Below, piece after piece: positions 7,557 through 16,056 of a stretch of 64,000 nucleotides of DNA (position 1 is its first letter; each line of letters starts with the position of its first letter). The DNA comes from Marinicrinis sediminis (GTDB taxonomy: Bacteria; Bacillota; Bacilli; Paenibacillales; KCTC-33676). The stretch covers positions 1 to 64,000 of the forward strand of contig NZ_JBHUMM010000025.1 of NCBI RefSeq assembly GCF_042685085.1, given 5' to 3'. The notes beneath the pieces were generated by a model that was not told the DNA's origin, did not search any database, and saw only the letters and a program-made list of their open reading frames with translations. The translations under genes were made by a program, and so were the position numbers.

Positions 7557-8510
7557 TTATTCCGACAGAATACCTTCCTCAATCAAAAACTGCTTGGCCA
7601 CATCGGCATATTCCTTTTTCTCAATATCGACCTGCGCATTCAGTGCCATCATCTTCTCATTATCCAACAAGGCAGACACTTCGTTCAGGACATCCGCTAC
7701 TTCCGGATTCCCTTCCAGCACTTCTCCGCGAATGACCGGAGCCACATAGTACGGCGGCCAGAATGACTTGTCATCCTCCAGCAGCACCAAATCTTCATTG
7801 GTCAAGTCCCCGTCCGTCGTAAACCCGACCGTTACATCCGCTTCCTCATCCAGAATAACACGGTATTTAATGCCGTAATCATACAGCTTGATGCTCTCGA
7901 AATCCATGCCGCCATAATGCTCCTTCAGTCCCTTCAGCCCATCCTGACGCTCTTCAAATTCCGGAACAGCAGCCATTCTAAGTTGTGGGGCCAGCTCAGC
8001 CAGCTTGGAAATCGTATAGAGATCGTATTCCTCTGCAATTTTGCGTGTCGTGACCAGACCCTGTGAGTCGTTGGCATTGGTCGATTCCAGCCAGATCAGA
8101 TTGAACTTTTCCTTATAGCCTTCTGCAACGAGATCATACACTTCCTGTGCATCGGATTTTGGTTCTTCCTCCAGCACGTTGATTAGCCCCGTTCCGGTAT
8201 ATTCGGGATACATATCAATATCGCCGCTCTTCAAGGACTCATGCGCAATCAGCGTCCCGCCCAGGTTCAACTTGCGATTAACGCCATAGCCTGCATTCTC
8301 CAGTGCCAAGGCATACATTTCACCCAGAATCAGGGACTCTGTGAAGTTTTTCGAGCCGATCGCCAGGGTCGGCTTGTCTCCTTCTCCGTTTGCATTGTCG
8401 TTGCCATTTCCACATGCGGAAAGGATCACTGTCATCAACATGACGACCGCCAGCAAGACCAGACGGCTCTTGTTCATTCGATTGGACGTTTTCTTGCTAC
8501 TAATATTCAT
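7557..8510 (-). CDS. opuCC: OpuC-type glycine betaine/choline-binding lipoprotein
   Basis: The 317-residue protein begins at ATG 8510 (MNISSKKTSN). A hydrophobic signal (about 16-35) ends in the lipobox LSAC, so the mature protein is lipid-anchored outside the membrane. The body follows the OpuAC/ProX fold, with conserved GSKNFTESLILGEM near the start, DMYPEYTGTG and the YDYGIKYRVILDEEADVTVGFTTDG block. Family members bind quaternary amines in an aromatic cage. It lies between the two permease genes, 64 bases after the first permease and 118 bases before the ATPase. Confidence 0.85.
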   Translation of the reverse strand: MNISSKKTSNRMNKSRLVLLAVVMLMTVILSACGNGNDNANGEGDKPTLAIGSKNFTESLILGEMYALALENAGYGVNRKLNLGGTLIAHESLKSGDIDMYPEYTGTGLINVLEEEPKSDAQEVYDLVAEGYKEKFNLIWLESTNANDSQGLVTTRKIAEEYDLYTISKLAELAPQLRMAAVPEFEERQDGLKGLKEHYGGMDFESIKLYDYGIKYRVILDEEADVTVGFTTDGDLTNEDLVLLEDDKSFWPPYYVAPVIRGEVLEGNPEVADVLNEVSALLDNEKMMALNAQVDIEKKEYADVAKQFLIEEGILSE

Positions 8511-8574
8511 TTCTTCAACCCCATCCTTGTTATCTTCTTTTTTGTTGTAAATTTGATCTTCTGATTGATCTTCC

Positions 8575-9219
8575 TTAATCCCGCTGGTAACGTGTGAAGA
8601 CACGCTCCAGTCCAGCAAATAGCACCTCTGAACTAATGGCCAGCAGCGCCACCGGCACCGCACCGACAAGCAGCATGGAGAAATTGTACATCCCCAGGCC
8701 ATTTATGATAAAGGTACCCAGTCCTCCCCCGCCGATAAAAGCCGCAAGCGTGGCACTCGCCACTACTTCTACCGCCGCCGTCCGAATACCGGCAATGGTG
8801 AGCGGAAGAGCCAGCGGGAACTCCACCTTTCTCAGTCTCTCCCGGCTGTCCATGCCCATTGCCGATGCCGCTTCCAAAATGGACGCATCAATGCCTCTGA
8901 AAGCCAGAAACGTATTGATCAAAATAGGTGGACAGGCCAAAATCGTCAAAGCGACCAGCGCCGGCGTAAATCCGGTTCCGAGAAAAGGCATCACCAGAAT
9001 CAGAACAGCGAGGCTCGGAATCACACGCAATGAATTGAACGTATTCATGACGACGCCTGAAATGCGCTGATATTTGGCACACAAAATCCCGAAAGGCACG
9101 CAAATCAAAATCGCCACCACCAGCGCGATGACACTAAGCAAAACATGAATCTGCAAGGCATCCAGAAAGCGATCCATGTTGTCGCCTATATATTGCCAGG
9201 CTTTTTTCAACAGCTCCAT
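8575..9219 (-). CDS. opuCD: OpuC-type osmoprotectant ABC permease, first gene of operon
   Basis: The 214-residue permease starts at ATG 9219 after GGGGAGG. It has five to six helices and the permease EAA loop (ILEAASAMGMDSRERLRKVEFPLALPLTIAGIRTA, about residues 115-150). With the second permease it would form the heterodimeric channel of an OpuC-like importer. Being first, it is likely preceded by the operon promoter in 9220-9419, where a T-rich stretch is seen but no clear -35/-10 pair. The symbol is by family and could be exchanged with opuCB. Confidence 0.78.
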   Translation of the reverse strand: MELLKKAWQYIGDNMDRFLDALQIHVLLSVIALVVAILICVPFGILCAKYQRISGVVMNTFNSLRVIPSLAVLILVMPFLGTGFTPALVALTILACPPILINTFLAFRGIDASILEAASAMGMDSRERLRKVEFPLALPLTIAGIRTAAVEVVASATLAAFIGGGGLGTFIINGLGMYNFSMLLVGAVPVALLAISSEVLFAGLERVFTRYQRD

Positions 9220-9419
9220 GACGTTCCTCCCCGACGATTCCTCTATGTACATACGCGTCCTTCTATCCTGTATACCCATTCCTTGCCCACATCGAACCAC
9301 TTTTTTTCATCATCTTGTGTTAGTTGGGTGGGTTTTATCCCCAATTGTCCAAAAAAAACAGCGAAAATCGCCCTCTACCCCATCGTAAAATGGCGGCAAA
9401 GCGCGATCTCCATCGAACC

Positions 9420-10205
9420 TCAGTATTTGGCTGATTGACCACCGTCAATAGGGATAATGGCTCCGTTAATGAATGGTGCCTCACCCGACAGCAGATAGGC
9501 GACCAGGCTGGCGACCTCTTCAGGCTTACCCAATCGTTTCGCCGGATTTTCCTGCACGAATTCTTCCGCCGCCTGCTCCCAGTTATCCGGGTCAATCTGC
9601 TTGAAAGAACCGCGAACCATATCAGTCAAGATCGCCCCGGGAGCAATCGCATTGACGCTGATGCCTTTTGCCGCGTATTCGATCGCCGCATCTTTGGTCA
9701 TACCCGCTACGGCATGCTTGCTTGCCCCGTACGCCACCTGATTCATCACGGCCCGAATGCCGCCTACCGAGGACGTATTGACAATATAACCACGCTCCTG
9801 CTTTTTCATAATCGGCAGCACGTGCTTCATGCCATAGAAGACACCTTTCAGATTGATGTCGATAACTTTTGAAAACATCTCACTATCATAGTCTTCAGTC
9901 AGATTCTGTTTGCCTTCAATGCCTGCATTATTGAAAAATCCATCAATCCGACCAAAATGGTCGACCGTATCCTTCACATACTTTTTGACTGCTTCTTCAT
10001 CCGACACGTCTGCTTTCAACAGCAGCACTTCCGTGTCATGATTTTCCTCCAAAATCAGACGCTTGCTTTCCTCCAGCGCGTCTTGATTGACATCCACGAG
10101 TGAAAGCTTCGCTCCTCGCTTGGCTGCTTCGATTGCCGCTGCCTGTCCGAGACCTGCTCCTCCCCCGGTAATGAGTACAACTTGATCGGTTAAACCTGGT
10201 TGCAT
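9420..10205 (-). CDS. Short-chain dehydrogenase/reductase (classical SDR)
   Basis: The 261-residue SDR starts at ATG 10205, behind AGGAGGAG. The nucleotide site TGGGAGLG (about residue 14) and the acidic VDVN at the end of beta-2 suggest NAD(H) preference. NNAG (about 95), the active-site Ser in NTSSVGG and the YGASK motif (Tyr/Lys, about 160) are all present. The C-terminal GGQSAKY ending is common in FabG-like enzymes of unknown substrate. It is divergent from an MFS exporter with a palindrome between them, so the pair may be co-regulated. No specific reaction can be given. Confidence 0.85.
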   Translation of the reverse strand: MQPGLTDQVVLITGGGAGLGQAAAIEAAKRGAKLSLVDVNQDALEESKRLILEENHDTEVLLLKADVSDEEAVKKYVKDTVDHFGRIDGFFNNAGIEGKQNLTEDYDSEMFSKVIDINLKGVFYGMKHVLPIMKKQERGYIVNTSSVGGIRAVMNQVAYGASKHAVAGMTKDAAIEYAAKGISVNAIAPGAILTDMVRGSFKQIDPDNWEQAAEEFVQENPAKRLGKPEEVASLVAYLLSGEAPFINGAIIPIDGGQSAKY

Positions 10206-10318
10206 GGTTGATCTCCTCCTATGATTTGATCGACTATTTAAAGAACTTAAACACAACGCGTCGCTTTTAAACAAATAAACGAGAATACATGATATTTTGC
10301 CTTGCAGCGCCTTAATTC

Positions 10319-10332
10319 TTACCTGCAGGTAA
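10319..10332. promoter_or_regulatory. 14-bp perfect palindrome in the SDR/MFS divergent region
   Basis: TTACCTGCAGGTAA is a perfect palindrome lying between the divergent SDR (10205) and MFS (10470) starts. Next to it is TCTTACTAGAAAGTGCGTAC, which resembles promoter-operator sequences near HxlR- or MarR-type targets. No regulator gene is adjacent. An operator role is inferred. Confidence 0.45.
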
Positions 10333-10469
10333 CCTGTCTTACTAGAAAGTGCGTACTATTTTTTTATTCTGGTATGAGGGATAATCAATCTCGCAGTCGT
10401 ACAGCGTACCTCGATTCAGAGAAACGGCTGCATGATCTGACCGATTTCATATACAAGGAGGCATTTATC

Positions 10470-11666
10470 ATGCATACCGCTACACCCATAGATCAAACGA
10501 AAACAAAAGGAGGCATTCCTGCTCTCCTCGCACTTGCCATCAGCGCCTTCGGCATCGGGACCACAGAGTTCGTTCCCGTCGGTCTGCTTTCCACCATATC
10601 AGACGATCTCGGTATTTCCATTACGCTGGCTGGCTTGCTGATTTCCGGCTATGCGATGGGTGTCGCATTCGGGGCGCCCATCCTGACGGCCTTATCCAGC
10701 CGTATGAAACGAAAAACGCTGTTGATGGCTCTCATGCTCATCTTTATTGTCGGAAACGTCATTTCTGCTGTTTCGACTTCTTTTTCTCTGCTGCTTATCG
10801 CCCGCATCATTACAGCCTTTTCACACGGTATCTTCTTCTCTATCGGCTCGACGATCGCAGCCAGTGTCGTCCCGGCAGATAAACGGGCCAGTGCGATCGC
10901 TTTTATGTTTACCGGATTAACCGTTGCTACGGTTACAGGCGTCCCACTCGGGACCTTTATCGGTCAAATGTTCGGCTGGAGAGCCACCTTCTGGGGTGTC
11001 GCCTTGCTCGGGGTCATCGGCATGATCGCCAGCGCCATTCTCGTGCCGCGCAATCTGAAGGAAGATGCGCCATCCACATTAAGCGAGCAGCTAAGTGTGC
11101 TGCGCAGCTCCAGACTGCTGCTGGCCTTCGCCATTACCGCACTCGGATATGGCGGAACCTTCGTTGCTTTCACTTATTTGACGCCATTGCTTGAGGATGT
11201 GACCGGATTCAGTTCCCGCTGGGTCAGCATCATCTTGCTCCTGTACGGAATTGCGGTAGCCGTCGGGAATGTAATCGGGGGTAAAGCCTCGAATCGCAAC
11301 CCGCTGCGAGCCTTGTTCTGGATGTTTGTATTTCAAGCCGTCATCTTGGTCATGCTGACTTTTGCTGCACCCTTCAAGTTTGTTGGCCTGCTGGTTATAT
11401 TCCTCATGGGCGCCTTTGCCTTCATGAACGTACCCGGTCTGCAATTGCTGGTTGTCAATCTGGCAGAAAAATACGTGCCCTCGGCGGTCAATGTAGCCTC
11501 CGCGTTCAATATTGCAGCCTTTAATCTGGGGATCGCCATTGGCTCCTTTACTGGCGGGCTTATCGTCGATTCCATTGGTCTCATTCATACCCCTTGGATC
11601 GGTGCCGTGATGGTGGTCGGCGCAATCGTGCTCACAGCCGTCCTGAGGCAAAAAGAACCTGCATAA
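10470..11666 (+). CDS. MFS transporter, DHA1-type (AraJ/PbuE-like)
   Basis: The 398-residue membrane protein starts at ATG 10470 after AAGGAG; the longer frame has no ribosome site. Twelve helices are predicted. The opening ALAISAFGIGTTEFVPVGLLSTI is typical of the DHA1 drug/sugar/nucleoside exporter family (YdhP, PbuE, AraJ relatives). A loop motif at 2-3 (TALSSRMKRKTLLMAL) matches the MFS A motif, and the central GxxxGPxxG-like repeat occurs in VTGVPLGTFIGQMFGWRATF. It probably exports a small organic compound or drug. It is divergent from the SDR. Confidence 0.85.
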   Translation: MHTATPIDQTKTKGGIPALLALAISAFGIGTTEFVPVGLLSTISDDLGISITLAGLLISGYAMGVAFGAPILTALSSRMKRKTLLMALMLIFIVGNVISAVSTSFSLLLIARIITAFSHGIFFSIGSTIAASVVPADKRASAIAFMFTGLTVATVTGVPLGTFIGQMFGWRATFWGVALLGVIGMIASAILVPRNLKEDAPSTLSEQLSVLRSSRLLLAFAITALGYGGTFVAFTYLTPLLEDVTGFSSRWVSIILLLYGIAVAVGNVIGGKASNRNPLRALFWMFVFQAVILVMLTFAAPFKFVGLLVIFLMGAFAFMNVPGLQLLVVNLAEKYVPSAVNVASAFNIAAFNLGIAIGSFTGGLIVDSIGLIHTPWIGAVMVVGAIVLTAVLRQKEPA

Positions 11667-11775
11667 CCTTGTCGCTGGGCGACAGCAATAAAATGAATCA
11701 GCACCCTGTCGATGCGTGAATAGCCGCACATATCGTGGTAGCCGTTTCGACGAATATCATGGCGGTATAGGTCTC

Positions 11776-11797
11776 ACGGTATAGCTAGCTATACCGT
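11776..11797. repeat. 22-bp perfect palindrome
   Basis: ACGGTATAGCT is followed directly by its reverse complement AGCTATACCGT. A partial copy (GGCGGTATAG) lies just upstream at 11761-11770. A perfect palindrome without loop favours protein binding or cruciform over a transcription terminator. The role is unknown. Confidence 0.6.
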
Positions 11798-11824
11798 AAA
11801 GATCCTAGAGAAAGAAACATTCGC

Positions 11825-11861
11825 AGAAAAGGGATGCCCTCCTATCGGGCATCCCTTTTCT
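11825..11861. terminator. Terminator after MFS gene
   Basis: AGAAAAGGGATGCCC pairs with GGGCATCCCTTTTCT over a 7-base loop; A and T runs flank both sides, so it can stop transcription from both directions. Confidence 0.8.
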
Positions 11862-11993
11862 ATGTGTGCGTTCAGATTTCTGTGTGTGCGTTCAGACTGT
11901 CTCATCTGTCTCATCTATCTGATAGATCCAATCGATCTATCACGTGTGATATGGATTCATCTTTCTAATCGGAATTAGGCTGGAGCATTCTTA

Positions 11994-12977
11994 TTAATGC
12001 GCCACCCTGGCTACGATCTTGCCTTTTACATGCCGTTCAGACAATCGGGTGAGCGCCTGCGGTACTTCATTCAGATCGACCACTTCTTGCAGCATGGCAG
12101 AGAGCTTGCCAGCCTCCATCATCGCCAGCATTTCATCACCCATCACTGCGAGATCCCGCTCCGCTCGTTCATCACCGGACTGATAGACGGCACCGAGAGC
12201 GATTTCGTGATAGGACACGACCTTGGAGAACGCCTTTAGCTTCGTAAAGTCCGGCGCTCCTGCAATGTATACGATATGGCCCATATACGCAATTGCATCC
12301 AGCGAATCTGTGGCATTTTGCCTGCTGACCGTATCCACGACCGCATCCACCCCCCGGCCGTCAGTCAGCTCCAACACCCGAGCCACGAAATCTTCCTGCG
12401 CATAGTCAATGACATGATCCGCCCCCAGTGATTTCACATATTCATGATTGTGTGCGGACGCGGTGGAAATCACGGTTTTGCCGGCTTGCTTGGCCATTTG
12501 CACAGCAAATCCTCCCACGCCGCCTGCTCCGGCATGAATGAGCACGGTTTCGACCAAATCAAAGGGCAATTTACGGAACAAGCATTGATAGGCGGTATAG
12601 CCCGCCGTCGGAATAGCCGCAGCGTCTTCAAATGGAATGGCGTCCGGAATACGGGACACCATATGAGCGGGCACAAGCGCAAATTGGGCATAACCGCCTT
12701 GACGAGTCAAATCCCCGTGGTAAACGATACGATCTCCCATTTCCCATTGGGACACCCCTTCTCCAAGTCCCGCAACCTCACCAGCTACATCTAGCCCAAG
12801 CACATGCGGGTACGTCCAGTTCGGGTTTCCTCCGGTCGCCGTCTTGTAATCGACCGGATTCAAGCCTACAGCCCGAACCTTGACCAGTATCTCTCCCCGC
12901 CCAGGGGTTGGCTGTTCCATCTCTTCTATCTTCATCTCTTTCCAGAGCCCTTTGTCTGCCAGCTGCAAAGCTTTCAT
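11994..12977 (-). CDS. Zinc-less NAD(P)H:quinone oxidoreductase (MDR family)
   Basis: The 327-residue protein begins at ATG 12977 (MKALQLADK), nine bases after AAGGGAG; an ATG six bases upstream is too close to it. It has the GroES-like N-domain (VKVRAVGLNPVDYKTATGG) without the structural zinc cysteines. The Rossmann motif GAGGVGGFAVQMAKQAG is at about residue 145, and VLGLDVAGEV and GDRIVYHG are typical of quinone oxidoreductases and 2-enal reductases. The substrate is unknown. The leader is unusually purine-rich with tandem repeats. Confidence 0.85.
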   Translation of the reverse strand: MKALQLADKGLWKEMKIEEMEQPTPGRGEILVKVRAVGLNPVDYKTATGGNPNWTYPHVLGLDVAGEVAGLGEGVSQWEMGDRIVYHGDLTRQGGYAQFALVPAHMVSRIPDAIPFEDAAAIPTAGYTAYQCLFRKLPFDLVETVLIHAGAGGVGGFAVQMAKQAGKTVISTASAHNHEYVKSLGADHVIDYAQEDFVARVLELTDGRGVDAVVDTVSRQNATDSLDAIAYMGHIVYIAGAPDFTKLKAFSKVVSYHEIALGAVYQSGDERAERDLAVMGDEMLAMMEAGKLSAMLQEVVDLNEVPQALTRLSERHVKGKIVARVAH

Positions 12978-13189
12978 TTTCATCCACTCCCTTTTCTTTT
13001 CCCTTAACTTCTGCTTCCTTAACTTCTGCTTCCTTCATTCCTGTTTACTGATTCTTGTTTCCTTATTTCCCGTGTTCCCATGCGGCCTGACAATGCTGCG
13101 CACCTACAGTCTCTCCATACGAACCTGAATGTCACTTTGACCTAACCGAAACTTACACTTCACTTCACTTGATTTCACTTGCATTTGTA

Positions 13190-13201
13190 CTTGTATACAA
13201 G
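13190..13201. promoter_or_regulatory. Palindromic operator-like site CTTGTATACAAG
   Basis: The 12-bp perfect palindrome lies about 210 bases upstream of the oxidoreductase start. TTGTATACAA-like sites are typical for GntR-type regulators, but other families use similar cores. No cognate regulator is next to it. Confidence 0.4.
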
Positions 13202-13346
13202 ATACACCTATTGTAGCGCATGGCGAATATGCTGATCAAATCTGTCTCCTGACACCTGAACACCTGGTACAATGCCTGATTTCTTTATTTTCAGCATCCT
13301 GTTCTCATTTCATGCCTGTTTGCACATGAACTCCGATCCAATTACA

Positions 13347-13379
13347 CAAAAAAACTCCGGATTAAACCGGAGTTTTTTT
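13347..13379. terminator. Terminator after GH31 gene
   Basis: ACTCCGG and CCGGAGT form a short strong stem flanked by an A run and a T run, about 46 bases beyond the GH31 stop; it works in both directions. Confidence 0.85.
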
Positions 13380-13424
13380 GCTAGATGTGGGTGAACCGGA
13401 CAGAACGCCATTTGGCACCATTGC

Positions 13425-15875
13425 TTATGGAGACACCGTTAAGGTCAGATCCATCTGACTTCCTGCTTCTACCCGGATGAAGGTCACCTCTCCATACGTA
13501 TCTTCTGCCTTTGCCCAAGCCATGCCTGCCTTCTCCAACTGTTCCTCCGACACTTGGTCCAGCTGCTCACCATTCATCTCCACCGCATCCGCATGGACAC
13601 CGTGTACTTGTAGCAAGATATGGCTGTAGCTTGGCGTATATGTCCCGTCAGGATCGGGATGATTCAGTTTGATCTGGACACCTTCGGTATGGCCCGTCAA
13701 CTCGATCTGCTGCCTGGAATAAGCCTTGTCCTCGTAATCGTACGTACGTCCATCATCATCATACAACTCGAACGTCGTCGTCTGTTGCGCCGGGAACAGG
13801 TCAATGTTCAACTGTTCCACGGCTTGCTCCCCTACGTAGTTCATCACCGGTTGAGTAGGAATAATGGCGCCTTCTTTAATAAACAGCGGGATATCTTCCC
13901 AGCTTTGTGCATCCAGCGCATAGGCCATTTCCTGTCCGCCCTCGTAACGATCCCCTCTGAAATAATCAATCCAGGTTCCTTCCGGCAAATAAATCAACTT
14001 GCTTTCCTGTCCCTGCTCTACCACTGGAGACACGAGCAAATAATCACCAAACATCCAGGCATCGACCCGATTCCGGACATTCGGATCATCCGGATAATCA
14101 AACAACAACGGCTTCACCAGCCCCAATCCCGTCTCATACGCCTGTCGCTCATAGGCATAGATGTAAGGAATCAGCTCATATCTTAGTCGGATCGCTGCGG
14201 AGGCCACTTTCTCAGCCTGCTCGCCATACACCCAAGGCTGCCGCTGTTCATCCTGCTCGCCATGCACGCGGAAGATCGGGGTAAAAGCACTGAACTGCAT
14301 CCAACGCGCGTAGTTTTCAGGCTGCGGAGTGCCTTTAAAGCCGCCCGTATCCATCCCCCATTTCATCGCACCGACATTGATGGCGGACAACATTCTCTCT
14401 CTCTGCTCAGCCATACTCTTGAAGCCAGTCTCAATATCTCCGGACCATAGTCCATACGCATAACGCTGAGAGCCTAGATAAAAGTTGCGGTTAATCGACC
14501 ATACGCGCAGCTCACTATCCCGCCGCTGACCGTCATACATCGCCCGCTGCATGTTCATAAACTGTACGTTGTCATAACCCACATCAGCTTCATCATTCCA
14601 CCAGCCGACAAGTCCGGTCTCAAAGGCCGGCTTCGTATGCGTCCAGAACCATTCCCGCACCTCAGGCAACGCAAAGTTGACATCATTCACGTTTCGGCGT
14701 GAGAAATAATCCTTGTACATACTTTTATTGGGCCACCAGAATCCGTTCTCTTCCGCGTACTTTCCCTGTTCCGTCAGGGCATGAATGCGTGGTTTCAAGA
14801 TGCCGGTCAGCTTGATTCCGCGCGCATCCATCATCTCTTTCAGCTTGCCTGAACTGCCGTCCGGGAATTTTTCTTCATTCCATCGAAATTCTCCGTACTG
14901 ATCCTCTCCCCAGGCTTTCCAGTCAAAGTCCAGCGTAAAGCTGTCGATCGGAATGTTCTTCTCGCGATATGTATCCACCAGTTGGACCAGTTCCGTCTGA
15001 TCAATTCCCCATTCAAAGTTAAAGAAGCCCATTGCCCACTTGGGAAACATCGGGTACGTACCTGTCAAAGCGGCTGTTTGCTCCATGATCTTGTTCGGAT
15101 CACCCACGAGGATGAAATATTCCAGATCGGGCTCAGACAATCGGTCTATCTCTATCGCCCCTTCCTTCATCCAGATGGAGCCGCTGATGGTATCGACCAG
15201 TACCCCATATCCGTCCGTGCTCCACATAAACGGGGCGCCCGCTCCTCCCTGTTGCCCGGCCGTAATATATCCCCCGCCGTCACGAAGCAGCAGGTCATCA
15301 GAGGAATCGGAGGCGCTGTATCCCTTGAATCCATAAAAGGCATCCTCCCCTTCATACGCCAGCTGAAAGGCATCTGCGGAAAAGACCTCTGATCCCCCGT
15401 CCTGAACCAGCAGCTTGTCCGAATGGTCATAGACGGAATACCGATACGTCTTCGGATCAATCTCCACTGTCATCTCGCTGGTGCTGATCTTCATCGGCTG
15501 CGCATCGAGATTCACTGTGACCTCGAAGTCCTCCCCATCCTCTCTAAACCCGTCTTGCTCGTCTTCCGGTTTGAGCAATAGCGAATCCTGCATTTCAGCC
15601 CCCTTTGGCACAAAATGCACCCGAAGCGTTTCCGGACTTCTCACCTCATAGGTTAGAGTCCCCTCCTCCAGTTCTATACGGATGCCGTTATCGGACGAAA
15701 TCATCTCGATTTCCCGGCTTGGTGTGTCTTCCATCACTTTTGTCTGATCGCCGTTCCGTTGACCGTTGACTTGCTCGTCCCTGTCACTGCGATCCATCCA
15801 CAACAATGCCGTGATTCCTGCCGCACACACCAGCACAATGGCTGCCAGTAGATACATTCGCCTGTTCTTCCTCAT
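13425..15875 (-). CDS. Membrane-anchored GH31 alpha-glycosidase
   Basis: The 816-residue protein starts at ATG 15875 after AGGGGGA. Residues 8-27 form an N-terminal membrane anchor or uncleaved signal, so the enzyme faces outward. The catalytic barrel begins near KWAMGFFNFEWGID (280). The presumed nucleophile is D428 in GWWNDEAD, the acid/base D480 in WSGD, and D509 lies in the GMDTGGF motif, all in GH31 order. The nucleophile context WNDEAD differs from the WxDMNE of typical alpha-glucosidases and is seen in less characterised GH31 groups. C-terminal beta domains (about 650-816) include PVVEQGQESKLIYLPEGTW. It probably releases alpha-linked glucose or xylose units. A cre-like site upstream suggests carbon catabolite control. 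Confidence 0.85.
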   Translation of the reverse strand: MRKNRRMYLLAAIVLVCAAGITALLWMDRSDRDEQVNGQRNGDQTKVMEDTPSREIEMISSDNGIRIELEEGTLTYEVRSPETLRVHFVPKGAEMQDSLLLKPEDEQDGFREDGEDFEVTVNLDAQPMKISTSEMTVEIDPKTYRYSVYDHSDKLLVQDGGSEVFSADAFQLAYEGEDAFYGFKGYSASDSSDDLLLRDGGGYITAGQQGGAGAPFMWSTDGYGVLVDTISGSIWMKEGAIEIDRLSEPDLEYFILVGDPNKIMEQTAALTGTYPMFPKWAMGFFNFEWGIDQTELVQLVDTYREKNIPIDSFTLDFDWKAWGEDQYGEFRWNEEKFPDGSSGKLKEMMDARGIKLTGILKPRIHALTEQGKYAEENGFWWPNKSMYKDYFSRRNVNDVNFALPEVREWFWTHTKPAFETGLVGWWNDEADVGYDNVQFMNMQRAMYDGQRRDSELRVWSINRNFYLGSQRYAYGLWSGDIETGFKSMAEQRERMLSAINVGAMKWGMDTGGFKGTPQPENYARWMQFSAFTPIFRVHGEQDEQRQPWVYGEQAEKVASAAIRLRYELIPYIYAYERQAYETGLGLVKPLLFDYPDDPNVRNRVDAWMFGDYLLVSPVVEQGQESKLIYLPEGTWIDYFRGDRYEGGQEMAYALDAQSWEDIPLFIKEGAIIPTQPVMNYVGEQAVEQLNIDLFPAQQTTTFELYDDDGRTYDYEDKAYSRQQIELTGHTEGVQIKLNHPDPDGTYTPSYSHILLQVHGVHADAVEMNGEQLDQVSEEQLEKAGMAWAKAEDTYGEVTFIRVEAGSQMDLTLTVSP

Positions 15876-15900
15876 CTGAATTCCCCCTGTCACAAAATAA

Positions 15901-15914
15901 AGGTAGCGCTTTCA
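15901..15914 (-). promoter_or_regulatory. Probable CcpA cre site
   Basis: On the minus strand TGAAAGCGCTACCT matches most of the cre consensus (TGAAAGCGNTNNCA-like). It lies 26 bases upstream of the GH31 start, where CcpA binding would block transcription. The match is incomplete in the right half. Confidence 0.5.
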
Positions 15915-15977
15915 TTTATTAGATCCAGTATGTCGTATTTCTGTACATAATGCAATCGTTTGTATCTCATTCATTCA

Positions 15978-16002
15978 TAAAAAAAGAACGCCTTTCGGCG
16001 TC
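15978..16002 (-). terminator. Terminator of the envelope-stress block
   Basis: A short GACGCC/GGCGTT-type stem with loop GAAA is followed on the minus strand by a T run (AAAAAAA on plus, 15978-15985). It lies about 55 bases after the TPM gene stop. Confidence 0.65.
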
Positions 16003-16056
16003 CGAAGCAGCTATTCAGAATTCGATGCTCTTGAAAATCCCATCTAGTATCAGCGG

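Larger units (their letters stand above)
11667..11993. other. Convergent intergenic region with four hairpin-forming repeats
   Basis: Between the convergent MFS and oxidoreductase genes lie TGTCGC/GCGACA (11670-11684), a 22-bp palindrome (11776-11797), a strong terminator (11825-11861), two copies of TGTGTGCGTTCAGA (near 11863 and 11883) and GATAGATC/GATCTATC (11921-11941). The last may serve the minus-strand gene. No reading frame with a ribosome site is seen. Confidence 0.55.
12978..13424. other. Intergenic region: purine-rich leader, palindrome and terminator
   Basis: The minus-strand leader of the oxidoreductase (12978-13080) is AG-rich and contains a 15-bp tandem repeat (TTAACTTCTGCTTCC twice on the plus strand, about 13004-13033). 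A perfect palindrome CTTGTATACAAG lies at 13190-13201 and a strong terminator at 13347-13379. No gene is seen. Confidence 0.55.

Noticed and set aside
9220..9419. Riboswitch or T-box upstream of the OpuC-like operon
   Set aside because: No conserved riboswitch core, T-box sequence or terminator/antiterminator pair could be traced in the gap.
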